From Spirochaetales bacterium Spiro_07 (GTDB lineage: Bacteria; Spirochaetota; Spirochaetia; Treponematales; Treponemataceae), in NCBI GenBank assembly GCA_001603145.1, contig LVBI01000019.1, forward strand, positions 1 through 43,329: a DNA stretch of 43,329 bases, written 5' to 3'. Shown here piece after piece: positions 32,874 through 40,257 of this stretch. The notes under the pieces are model-generated. The model saw only the letters and a list, made by a program, of their open reading frames with translations. It did no database searches and was not told the origin of the DNA. The number at the start of each line of letters is the position of its first letter. Within the stretch, counting starts at the first letter, position 1. A program made the position numbers and the translations under genes.

Positions 32874-33110
32874 ATAACTCAAAAAGATGATTTGTTTTTA
32901 ATTCAAGTCCGGCTGTTCAGGTTGGCTCAAGATAAATGGAATCTGGATGCAGAAAGATGCAGTGCTTTTGACAAATTTATAAAATCTGAAACTGCCCGAA
33001 TGCTCTTTGATGAACAAACAGACATGTGGCTCAATGGCCCTGATTACCTTGCAGACGAATATAAGCGTGAAATGTATTTTAAGCGTACTGGAAAGTGTTT
33101 GGGTTGGTAA
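32874..33110 (+). CDS. Small hypothetical protein (about 72-78 aa), start uncertain
   Basis: The frame opens at 32871 after a stop. The only standard start is TTG at 32892, 26 nt from the ribosome site AAGGAAG; an ATA codon at 32874 has the right spacing (8 nt) and would add KDDLF-like residues that fit the protein. The sequence (LIQVRLFRLAQDKWNLDAER, then ARMLFDEQTDMWLNGPDYL) looks like a real soluble, helical protein, with a start similar in style to small accessory-cassette proteins. Family not recognised. Confidence 0.45.
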   Translation: MTQKDDLFLIQVRLFRLAQDKWNLDAERCSAFDKFIKSETARMLFDEQTDMWLNGPDYLADEYKREMYFKRTGKCLGW

Positions 33111-33155
33111 TTAGCTTCTTTTCGATTTTTAGAAACAGATTTAGTTCTGACTGAA

Positions 33156-33205
33156 ATAAAAAGCCCCGGAAGAGCTGGTGCAATTCAGCTTTTCTGGGGC
33201 AGAAT
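33156..33205 (-). terminator. Strong terminator, mainly minus-strand
   Basis: GCCCCGGAAGAGCT (33163-33176) pairs with AGCTTTTCTGGGGC (33187-33200), 14 bp with two G-U pairs. On the minus strand it is followed by CTTTTTATTT, ending the surface-protein fragment; on the plus strand by a weaker AGAATTTTCGTTTT. Confidence 0.78.
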
Positions 33206-33215
33206 TTTCGTTTTA

Positions 33216-33510
33216 TCAATTTACCTTAACAGGCGTGTCGTAAATCATTTCTTTTACAGTCTTGTTTATGACATTCCCATGACCGGATGCAGTCCTGATG
33301 ACTATAAAATATGACTTACCGCTTTCAAGTGTGGCTGGCAGAATCAGTTCAAGATAGGTATGAGTGTTCTTAAAGAAACTTGAACTGTCAGCTTTAACCC
33401 ATTCAGCTTCGTTCTCGCTGATTTTGCCGTTGTCGTTTTGTGGGGCAAAATACAAACCGACCTGTGTTTCGTCACCGGCAATACTTGGAGAGAATGTACA
33501 AGAGCTGGAG
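33216..33510 (-). pseudogene. C-terminal fragment of a surface protein
   Basis: The minus-strand frame up to about 33510 reads a plausible beta-rich extracellular segment (DETQVGLYFAPQNDNGKISE, then THTYLELILPATLESGKSYF, then IVIRTASGHGN). Upstream of it the same open frame (to 33686) runs through hairpin-laden repeat DNA and encodes Cys/Arg-rich nonsense, so I regard the gene as truncated at about 33510. No signal peptide remains. Confidence 0.55.
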
Positions 33511-33530
33511 GGCGCGGAACGGGAGCAAAA

Positions 33531-33607
33531 ACATACTGTTTGTTGTGTCGCGTAGCGACATGTATGTAGTTTCCGTACAACAAACAGTATGTAGCGCGTT
33601 ATCGCGC
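33531..33607. repeat. Nested inverted repeats / mini-hairpin cluster
   Basis: ACATACTGTTTGTTGT (33531-33546) is perfectly repeated in inverted form at 33577-33592. Between the arms is a GTCGC/GCGAC hairpin (33547-33559), and just after them GCGCG/CGCGC (33594-33607). Similar tiny GC-rich hairpins lie in the RHS remnant near 23000. The surrounding 33510-33744 DNA shows no gene. Confidence 0.7.
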
Positions 33608-33744
33608 AGTTTTGAACTCTGCGATGTGCTCGATAGCATATGTACATTAACTGCTTTTGGCTGTTGCACAAAAGCGAGGAGTGCATGTTAGGTGATTATT
33701 AGTTCAAACTCATTTTCGATAGTATTTTCCGATTTAATATAATT

Positions 33745-33901
33745 CTATATTTTGTTGGTGAGCGGATAACAAATAATCTTGCCGCCTTTGTTTGCATCAT
33801 TCGACCGAATATTGCGATTGTGTCTGCAAAATCCGGCTTTTATCAAGATAAAGAGAACCGTCCTCTAATGCTTCTTCTGGCAAAGTTTTTACTTTTCCCA
33901 T
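33745..33901 (-). pseudogene. Possible small gene remnant with frameshift
   Basis: From ATG at 33901 (minus) the frame reads MGKVKTLPEEALEDGSLYLD, then stops after about 34 codons. A second frame continues in protein-like fashion (NRNIRSNDANKGGKIICYPL) to a TAG at 33745. This suggests a short gene with one frameshift; no family recognised. Confidence 0.3.
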
Positions 33902-33918
33902 TATTATTTGTTATGTGC

Positions 33919-34425
33919 TTATTCCTTAGACTTGAGGTAAAGTGTGTAGTCAATCTTTTGGGGCGGCGTCTCGGGCAAAGTCACCAGATAATAGCCGGCT
34001 TGGGGCTTGGCTTTTGCCATGCGCATGTTGTCATAGCAGATTTCGGCTGGGGTGTCGCCTGTTACTTTGATTGTGCCCGAAAATTCGCCGTTCTGCGCCA
34101 TGTTTGAGTGCGTGATTATCTCGCCGTCAAAAATCCAGCCAGATTCATCGCAATAATTTGTGTAGCGCAGTGTGATTACCGCGCCCATGCCTTTGATTTT
34201 CACGTCATAGAAAAGCGTGCCAGAAATGCTGCCGTTCACGGTCTCCGTACCGACCTTTGCAAGCGCTCTCTTTTTGTTCATATAAGTGAGCTTGTCCTGC
34301 GTCTTGTTGAGTTTCTTAAAATAAGTGAGCGTATAATCTTCTATAGAAGAATAACCTTCCGGGGCTTCCGCAAAAGCAGCCGCAACACACAAAAAAAATA
34401 TTGCAATTCCTATAAGCTTTTTCAT
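33919..34425 (-). CDS. Secreted/periplasmic hypothetical protein
   Basis: 168 aa. N-terminal signal peptide (MKKLIGIAIFFLCVAAAFA, cleavage before EAPEGY; the Cys is inside the hydrophobic core, not in a lipobox). The mature part (about 148 residues) looks beta-rich: GTETVNGSISGTLFYDVKIK, GAVITLRYTNYCDESGWIF, EFSGTIKVTGDTP. No known domain recognised. The start ATG has only a weak upstream site. It is followed on the same strand by the small remnant 33745-33901. Confidence 0.72.
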   Translation of the reverse strand: MKKLIGIAIFFLCVAAAFAEAPEGYSSIEDYTLTYFKKLNKTQDKLTYMNKKRALAKVGTETVNGSISGTLFYDVKIKGMGAVITLRYTNYCDESGWIFDGEIITHSNMAQNGEFSGTIKVTGDTPAEICYDNMRMAKAKPQAGYYLVTLPETPPQKIDYTLYLKSKE

Positions 34426-34517
34426 AAAATCAGCTTAAGTTATAAAGCGCAATTTGTAAAGCTTGAGTTACGGCTGCGTTTGGGGCTGGTTCGCCCAAGC
34501 CCCTTTTGCTTATCAAG

Positions 34518-36554
34518 CTATAGCTTGCCGCTCATAAAGTCCACGATTCGTTGTTCGATTATGTCGGGGCGGTAGTAGATGTAATAAACTTCGCCGTCCA
34601 TCAAATCTGCTTTTTGGCAAGACTGATTTGTGATAAGCTCTTTGTACATATCAAGCGGTTTCGGGTTTGCGTTCTTATTGCTGCGGCTTGAGCTTATGAA
34701 AAGCACCGGCAAATCTTCAGGAAGGCTGAAGCCCGAAAGCTTCCGTCCGTCAATAAGAAAATGAGCCTGAGCATCTGTGCTTGCTTTGTTGGCGTATGCA
34801 CTCATGTACATTGCTGAAAGTTCGTCAAGATAATAGCCCATAACGCCAGCTCTGAACGCTTCGATAATAGTGTTCACGTCAACTTGAATATAGCCGCTCG
34901 TATTCAGATAAAGCCCTCTTAATCTTGTGCGCTTGCCGAAACGCTTTGACTCATAATAAATCTGCTCATCTGTAAACGAAGGCATATCAAAATGTTCTTT
35001 AAGAATTTCCCATGTCGCCATATCAAAGCCGACAAGACCTTCAACTTGATTGCGGTAGTTCTTCAAATATGTTTCTGCACAGATGCCCGAAGTGCCGAAT
35101 GAAAACAGAATGACCGGCTTGCCGTCGTTAAGTTTGCTAACAAGCTCATGAAGTTCCGCTGCAATATTTTCAGCAGAACGCGGGCTTCCGGTTTTGTCAC
35201 TGAAGCCGTAGCCGAATAAATCAGGCAGAATAACTTTGAAGTTGTCAGCCAGTTTGTCTGCAAGCGGGCGGAGCAGCATTGCCGGGCATGGATCTGTCGA
35301 ATCGCTGAGAAGCAATATTGTGTGGTCGCCGCTGCCGGTAACGTATGTTGCCATGTTTTTTCCGTTTATTTCTGTGAAAGTGATAAACTGATTTTTGTAT
35401 TTCTCAACTTTTTCTTTTGTTTCAGCAAAAAATGAATGGCTTGAAATCGAAAAGTATGCCGTCGTTAATGCAAAGATAATTGCAGCGGCGATTACAAGCT
35501 TTTTAAAAACGCTTTCCGCCCAGGCAGTGAAAATCTTAGGAAATAGTTTTGTTCTGAATAAATTAACCGCCCATGCTGCCGGAATGGTGAGGCCGATTAC
35601 GATTAGCGTGTAAAGGAACGGATTTTCCACATAATAAAGCGGCTGATATGAGTTTATAAATTTCTTGCTGAAAATTTCCACAAAAAAGACATGAATCAGA
35701 TAAATTTCAAGCGTCATGCCGCCAAGGAAATCAAGAGCTTTGCTTTGTATTTCAAGCTTCATGCTCAAAAGCATAATTAATGCTGAAAATGCAAGCGCGC
35801 TGATAATCTGAAGTACTGCCTGCGCTTCTTTTACAGCCGAAAAGCTCATGACTGAACCGAGCAGCCCGAAAAGGCGCACATCATTCACCGCAAGAAAATG
35901 AAGCAAAATGCTTGCGGCCAACGCTGCTATAAGATATGCCAAATAGCGTTTTTTAATTTGTTCAGTTATTGTGTCAAAATGCTTTGCAAAAATCACGCCG
36001 AACGGAAACGCAAACACAGCGTTGTACCAGTATGAATCGAAAATCAGCACTTTGCAGATTGCGCACCAAAGAATTGCACAAGCCACAAGAGCCGGCACTG
36101 CAAATTTTTTCAGAAACCTAAAGCAAACAAAAAAGCTGATATACATGGCGATTATCGCAAAGATGAACCAGCTGTATGTGTTTGCCGGAAAAGCGATAGC
36201 TTCTCTTTTGATTCTTACGAATTGAAAAAGAGCATCTGAAGCAAGAAAGCTTACGCATATCGGGGTGAGGTGTTTCTTGAGAAAGCCTTTGAGATAATCT
36301 TCTTTTTTAGAGAAGCTTTTGTATAGACCGAAGCCTGAACAGAAAAAGAAATAAGCCACAAGAAGATAACCCACGCCTCTGAACGGGTTAAAAACAAAAT
36401 TTGCTATATTTGCGCTGTCAAGCTGCGCAAAAGTTTTAAGTGAAATGTGATGCAGAATGATGATAACCGCAAATACTGCAAGCACAGCCTTTGTCTGCCT
36501 GATGCCCATGTAGTTTTCGTTGAATTCACACTTTTTATAAATTTTCGCTGGCAT
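34518..36554 (-). CDS. Fusion: acyltransferase-3 membrane domain + degenerate alpha/beta-hydrolase
   Basis: 678 aa from the ATG at 36554 (AAGGAGCGG upstream); a frame to 36614 would start at TTG inside a promoter-like region. Residues 1-380 form an acyltransferase-3 (OafA-like) domain with about ten TM segments, including VFAVIIILHHIS with the family His, FFFCSGFGLYKSF and EIYLIHVFF. Residues about 400-678 form an extracytoplasmic alpha/beta-hydrolase fold: GSGDHTILLL, LPDLFGYGFSDKTGSPRSAENI. The nucleophile elbow reads FSFGTSG, placing Gly487 where GHSxSG has Ser, and the C-terminal His is replaced (VYYIYYRPDII). So the hydrolase part seems catalytically dead. Divergent from the AraC-type regulator. 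Likely modifies or presents an envelope glycan or lipid. Confidence 0.82.
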   Translation of the reverse strand: MPAKIYKKCEFNENYMGIRQTKAVLAVFAVIIILHHISLKTFAQLDSANIANFVFNPFRGVGYLLVAYFFFCSGFGLYKSFSKKEDYLKGFLKKHLTPICVSFLASDALFQFVRIKREAIAFPANTYSWFIFAIIAMYISFFVCFRFLKKFAVPALVACAILWCAICKVLIFDSYWYNAVFAFPFGVIFAKHFDTITEQIKKRYLAYLIAALAASILLHFLAVNDVRLFGLLGSVMSFSAVKEAQAVLQIISALAFSALIMLLSMKLEIQSKALDFLGGMTLEIYLIHVFFVEIFSKKFINSYQPLYYVENPFLYTLIVIGLTIPAAWAVNLFRTKLFPKIFTAWAESVFKKLVIAAAIIFALTTAYFSISSHSFFAETKEKVEKYKNQFITFTEINGKNMATYVTGSGDHTILLLSDSTDPCPAMLLRPLADKLADNFKVILPDLFGYGFSDKTGSPRSAENIAAELHELVSKLNDGKPVILFSFGTSGICAETYLKNYRNQVEGLVGFDMATWEILKEHFDMPSFTDEQIYYESKRFGKRTRLRGLYLNTSGYIQVDVNTIIEAFRAGVMGYYLDELSAMYMSAYANKASTDAQAHFLIDGRKLSGFSLPEDLPVLFISSSRSNKNANPKPLDMYKELITNQSCQKADLMDGEVYYIYYRPDIIEQRIVDFMSGKL

Positions 36555-36652
36555 GATTCTCCGCTCCTTATTTTTGCTGGTTAAGCTTTGTTCGTTATGT
36601 TTACTATAATTCAAGTGGCAAAGAAATATATAAAAATCTTTATATTTATGTT

Positions 36653-36658
36653 ACAATC
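36653..36658 (+). promoter_or_regulatory. -10 box abutting the AraC-type regulator start
   Basis: TACAAT ends 5 nt before the ATG at 36664 with no ribosome site between, again the leaderless pattern. Confidence 0.4.
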
Positions 36659-36663
36659 TTTAT

Positions 36664-37434
36664 ATGGATAAAAAAGATGTTTCAAGCAAAAAGCTTATAA
36701 GCATGGACGAAATCCGCGGGCTTCTTCACGAAAACGCCGAGCGTGGCTTTATGCACACAACTTATCTTGAAGAATCGAAACGCTTTCATCTGCTTATGCA
36801 GGGCGATATGCGCGCAGTTGATGAATCTGCAAGATTGCTGGATTCTAATATTCAAGGTACGCTTTCCAAAAATCCGCTTCGGAACATGCGCTATCTTTTT
36901 ATAGTGAACACAGGGCTTCTTACGCGCTACGCGATTGAGGCTGGCATTCCGCAAGAAACAGTTTATTCTGTCAGCGATCTTTATATTCAAAAAGCCGATG
37001 TAACAAATTCCATAGATGAAATAAAAAAGCTTAACCGCGAAATCTGGGCAACTTACGTCCGCATGGTGCAGAAAATCAAAAACGGCACAGCTTATTCAAA
37101 GCCGATTATGTTCTGCCTGAATTATATAGATTCGCACTTTAACGAGAAAATCACGTTAGAAGATTTGGCCGAAAAGCTTGGCATGAATCCGTGTTACCTT
37201 GCGACTTTATTCAAAAAAGAGAAGGGCGAAACCTTTGGCGCATATCTGCTCCGGATGCGCATTTATACGGCTGAGTCTTTGCTTGCAAGAACAGATTATT
37301 CCTATTCGCAGATTGCGCTTTCGCTTGCGTTCTGTTCGCAAAGCCACTTCACAAAAGCTTTCCGCGCAGAAACAGGCTTTACCCCGAAAGAATACCGCAT
37401 GAAATATTACGACGCGAATTTTTCAAAGCTGTAG
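36664..37434 (+). CDS. AraC-family transcriptional regulator
   Basis: 256 aa. C-terminal 100 residues (about 150-253) form the double helix-turn-helix: HFNEKITLEDLAEKLGMNPC, YLATLFKKEKGETFGAYLLR, MRIYTAESLLARTDYSYSQI, then FCSQSHFTKAFRAETGFTPKEYR. The N-terminal 145 residues are all-helical in appearance and not a cupin, so the signal is unknown. Divergent from the acyltransferase/hydrolase gene with a 109-bp shared promoter region, making that gene the likeliest target. Confidence 0.92.
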   Translation: MDKKDVSSKKLISMDEIRGLLHENAERGFMHTTYLEESKRFHLLMQGDMRAVDESARLLDSNIQGTLSKNPLRNMRYLFIVNTGLLTRYAIEAGIPQETVYSVSDLYIQKADVTNSIDEIKKLNREIWATYVRMVQKIKNGTAYSKPIMFCLNYIDSHFNEKITLEDLAEKLGMNPCYLATLFKKEKGETFGAYLLRMRIYTAESLLARTDYSYSQIALSLAFCSQSHFTKAFRAETGFTPKEYRMKYYDANFSKL

Positions 37435-37461
37435 CGATGAAACTTTATAGAGCCGTTCATT

Positions 37462-37481
37462 ACCTATTGACAAAGTAGGTA
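37462..37481. promoter_or_regulatory. Operator site 3, ACCTAT-N6-AGTAGGTA (metN promoter)
   Basis: Exact match to the 14-base core seen twice before metY, again overlapping a TTGACA -35. Links metNIQ to the metY/Rrf2 locus. Confidence 0.75.
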
Positions 37482-37495
37482 ATAAATAGTATATC
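37467..37495 (+). promoter_or_regulatory. metNIQ promoter
   Basis: TTGACA (37467-37472), 17-bp spacer, TATATC (37490-37495). The 115-nt leader that follows contains a partial operator half (ACTAGGTA at 37512) and a 6-codon ORF (37573-37593) of doubtful meaning. No SAM riboswitch or T-box is recognisable. Confidence 0.6.
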
Positions 37496-37609
37496 TCTCT
37501 TAAGGTTACGCACTAGGTAGATTAGTCCGACGCGAAACCACATCGTTGAGTTTTTCCGTATATTTGTGTAAAATGGCGTGCAGAAAACGATAAGCTTATA
37601 GGGGTTATA

Positions 37610-38635
37610 ATGAATATAACGCTTGAAAACTTAAAAAAGACATACACAAGTTCCACAGGCAGCATTACAGCTGTAAACGGCGTGTCTCTCGACATCCCGG
37701 AGAACATGATTTACGGAATAATCGGCAGAAGCGGAGCCGGAAAATCTTCGCTTGTGCGGCTTATCAGCTTGCTTGAAACGCCGGACGAAGGCAAGGTTTT
37801 TTACAACGGCGAGCGCGTTGACAATCTTTCAAAAGCTGATTTGATTCAGCGCAGACGGAAAATTGGCATGATTTTTCAGAACTTCAACTTGTTCAGCTCA
37901 AGAACGGCGGCGCAGAACATTGCGTATCCGCTTGAGATTTGCAAGACACGCCCGAACGTGATAAAAGAGCGCGTAGCTGAAATGCTCAAGCTTGTCGGGC
38001 TTGAAGACAGAGGCTCTGCGCCGGTTAGCACGCTCTCTGGCGGCCAGAAGCAGCGCATTGCAATTGCGCGCGCGCTTGCAATTCAGCCAGACATTCTGTT
38101 TTGTGACGAAGCGACGAGCGCGCTTGACCCGCAGACAACTCATTCGATTCTCAACCTCATCAGGGAGATTCAGGCTAAGATGAGCCTCTCTGTTGTGATG
38201 ATTACGCACCAGATGGAAGTTGTGCGCGACGCGTGCGAGCAGGTTGCCGTGCTTGACAACGGAAAAGTGGTGGAGCAGGGGCTTGTAACAGACATATTCT
38301 CGCACCCGAAGTCTGAAGTGACGAAAGATTTCCTTTCGCACATAAGTGCAGACGCAAGCGCCGTGCAGCAAGAAAAGCCTTCGCTTCTGCGCTGGTCTGA
38401 AGACGGCGGCAAATACACGTTGCGCTTTATCGGCAGTGCGACCGGCGAGCCTGTAATGAGCCGCCTTTCAAAGAAATTCGACATTGAATACAACATACGC
38501 GCCGGCGGCATTCAGCATTTGCCGGCAGAAGACATCGGCACGCTGATAACAGACATTTCTGGTGAAGAGGGCGAAGTGAAGAAAGCGCTTGCCTATTTGA
38601 AAGAATCTGGAATCATTGTAGAGGAGGAAGCGTAA
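37610..38635 (+). CDS. metN: Methionine ABC transporter ATPase
   Basis: 341 aa, ATG with GGGG 5 nt upstream. Walker A GRSGAGKSS (39-47), IGMIFQNFNLFSSRTAAQNI, signature LSGGQKQR, Walker B ILFCDEATSALD, and a C-terminal ACT-like NIL domain (about 262-341) that binds methionine and inhibits transport in the E. coli enzyme. Drives import of methionine through MetI. First gene of metNIQ under operator site 3. Confidence 0.95.
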   Translation: MNITLENLKKTYTSSTGSITAVNGVSLDIPENMIYGIIGRSGAGKSSLVRLISLLETPDEGKVFYNGERVDNLSKADLIQRRRKIGMIFQNFNLFSSRTAAQNIAYPLEICKTRPNVIKERVAEMLKLVGLEDRGSAPVSTLSGGQKQRIAIARALAIQPDILFCDEATSALDPQTTHSILNLIREIQAKMSLSVVMITHQMEVVRDACEQVAVLDNGKVVEQGLVTDIFSHPKSEVTKDFLSHISADASAVQQEKPSLLRWSEDGGKYTLRFIGSATGEPVMSRLSKKFDIEYNIRAGGIQHLPAEDIGTLITDISGEEGEVKKALAYLKESGIIVEEEA

Positions 38636-38636
38636 A

Positions 38637-39293
38637 ATGGAACAGATAGTTACACTTGTTGGCAGTGCCACACTTCAGACACTTGCGATGGTTTTTTTGT
38701 CTACGCTTTTCTCGCTGATTCTCGGCTTTCCGCTCGGAATTCTGCTTTGCGTTACAGACCCTGTTTCCGGCATAATGCCAAAACCGGTGCTCAATCAGGT
38801 TTTGAGCCGCATCGTAAACATTTTGCGCTCATTTCCGTTTATCATCTTGATGATTCTGCTGTTTCCGCTTTCAAGAATAATCGTGGGAACAAGCATCGGC
38901 ACGAGGGCGACGATTGTTCCGCTTTCAATAGCGGCCGCGCCGTTCGTAGCAAGAATCATCGAGACTTCGCTCAAGGAAGTTGATCCGGGCGTAATTCAGG
39001 CTGCCAAGGCGATGGGCTCAACGAATATGCAGATTATCGTCAAGGTGCTTGTGCCAGAAGCAATGCCGTCGCTAGTTTCCGGCATTACGCTCACGATTAT
39101 CAACTTAATCGGCTATTCTGCAATGGCTGGCGCAATCGGCGGTGGCGGTCTTGGCGACTTGGCAATCCGCTACGGCTATCAGCGGTTTCGCACGGATATA
39201 ATGGTTGCGGCTGTTGTCGTAATTCTGGTGCTTGTTGAAGTCATTCAGTTTATAGGAACGAAAATCAGTTCAAGGCTGATGGCTAAAAGGTAG
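38637..39293 (+). CDS. metI: Methionine ABC transporter permease
   Basis: 218 aa, starting 1 nt after the metN stop; GAGGAGG upstream. Five hydrophobic segments. The coupling-helix (EAA) region reads SLKEVDPGVIQAAKAMGSTN followed by IIVKVLVPEAMPSLVSG. LNQVLSRIVNILRSFPFIIL and the ending typical of MetI are present. Confidence 0.95.
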   Translation: MEQIVTLVGSATLQTLAMVFLSTLFSLILGFPLGILLCVTDPVSGIMPKPVLNQVLSRIVNILRSFPFIILMILLFPLSRIIVGTSIGTRATIVPLSIAAAPFVARIIETSLKEVDPGVIQAAKAMGSTNMQIIVKVLVPEAMPSLVSGITLTIINLIGYSAMAGAIGGGGLGDLAIRYGYQRFRTDIMVAAVVVILVLVEVIQFIGTKISSRLMAKR

Positions 39294-39365
39294 GCAAAAA
39301 ACTCAAGGTAACTAAAAAGTGTTAATTGGGTTTTGTATATATATTTTTTCTTCGGAGGTAAAAGA

Positions 39366-40163
39366 ATGAAAAAATTATTTGCAGTAGCAGCGGCAGTTTT
39401 GCTTTGTGCAGCTGTTTTCGCAAGCGGAAAAAAAGACGACGCTTCAGTTTTGACAGTTGGTGCAACACCAGAGCCACACGCAGAAATGCTCAACCTTATA
39501 AAAGATGATCTTGCTAAGCAGGGAATCACATTGAAGGTTGTTGAATTCACAGATTATGTAACACCGAACGAAGCACTTGAGTCAGGTCAGATTGACGCAA
39601 ACTTCTTCCAGCACATTCCTTACATGGATTCTTTCAACAAAGAAAAGAACTATCATTTGGTAAATGCCGGCGGAATTCACGTTGAGCCTGTTGCTTTGTA
39701 CTCAAAGAAGGTTACAAGCGTTTCTGCTCTTGCTGAAGGAGCAACTATCGCTATTCCGAACGACCCGACAAACGAAGGACGCGCTTTGCTTCTTCTTCAG
39801 TCAGCTGGCTTGATTAAGCTCAAGGCTTCAGCCGGAATTACAGCGACACCGCTCGACATTGAATCAAACTCAAAGAAGCTCAAGTTCAGTGAAATTGAAG
39901 CAGCTTCTCTGCCGCGCGTTCTTAACGATGTTGATGCAGCTGTTATCAATGGCAACTACGCTATTCCAGCTGGTTTGAGCGCAACAAAAGACGGTCTTGT
40001 TGTTGAAGGCAAAGATTCTCCTTATGTGAACATCGTTGCCGTAAAAGCCGGAAACGAAAACAATGCCGCAATCAAGGCGCTTGTAAAAGCTCTTCAGAGC
40101 CAGAGAATCAAAGACTTTGTTTCAGCACGCTACCCAGACGGCGAAGTTGTAATCGTCTTCTAA
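39366..40163 (+). CDS. metQ: Methionine-binding protein, lipobox Cys replaced by Ser
   Basis: 265 aa from the ATG at 39366 (GGAGG 7 nt upstream); the open frame to 39333 is not used. NlpA/MetQ fold: VLTVGATPEPHAEMLNLIK, VEFTDYVTPNEALESGQIDA, NFFQHIPYMDSFN, IAIPNDPTNEGRALLLLQ, AAVINGNYAIPAGL. The signal peptide ends VFAS-GKKDD; in most MetQ the residue before GKK-like sequence is the lipidated Cys. Here it is Ser20 (AGC, one base from TGC), so the protein should be cleaved by signal peptidase I or stay unlipidated. Cys14 is buried in the hydrophobic core. Confidence 0.92.
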   Translation: MKKLFAVAAAVLLCAAVFASGKKDDASVLTVGATPEPHAEMLNLIKDDLAKQGITLKVVEFTDYVTPNEALESGQIDANFFQHIPYMDSFNKEKNYHLVNAGGIHVEPVALYSKKVTSVSALAEGATIAIPNDPTNEGRALLLLQSAGLIKLKASAGITATPLDIESNSKKLKFSEIEAASLPRVLNDVDAAVINGNYAIPAGLSATKDGLVVEGKDSPYVNIVAVKAGNENNAAIKALVKALQSQRIKDFVSARYPDGEVVIVF

Positions 40164-40173
40164 TGAAGTCTAA

Positions 40174-40202
40174 TGTCATTGCACGGCTTGTCCGTGTAAT
40201 CT
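40174..40202. repeat. Half copy of the dispersed palindromic repeat
   Basis: TGTCATTGCACGGCTTGTCC then GTGTAATCT, the left-half unit of the family seen at 3044-3126, between metQ and its terminator. Confidence 0.6.
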
Positions 40203-40203
40203 G

Positions 40204-40242
40204 AAAAGGTTGCCTGAGAAGTTTCTTGGGCAGCCTTTTTTT
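40204..40242 (+). terminator. Intrinsic terminator of metNIQ
   Basis: AAGGTTGCC pairs with GGCAGCCTT (inner GAGAA/TTCTT), followed by T7. It ends 16 nt before the hydE start codon, so hydE needs its own promoter or read-through. Confidence 0.85.
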
Positions 40243-40257
40243 CCGCGGAAAAACAAA

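Noticed and set aside
33440-33691. 83-aa plus-strand and N-terminal part of the 156-aa minus-strand frames
   Set aside because: Translations are Cys/Arg-rich sequence from the nested inverted repeats; no start signal.
37482-37609. SAM riboswitch or second leader peptide before metN
   Set aside because: No riboswitch core; the 6-codon ORF at 37573 has a single Cys, no Met run, and no support.
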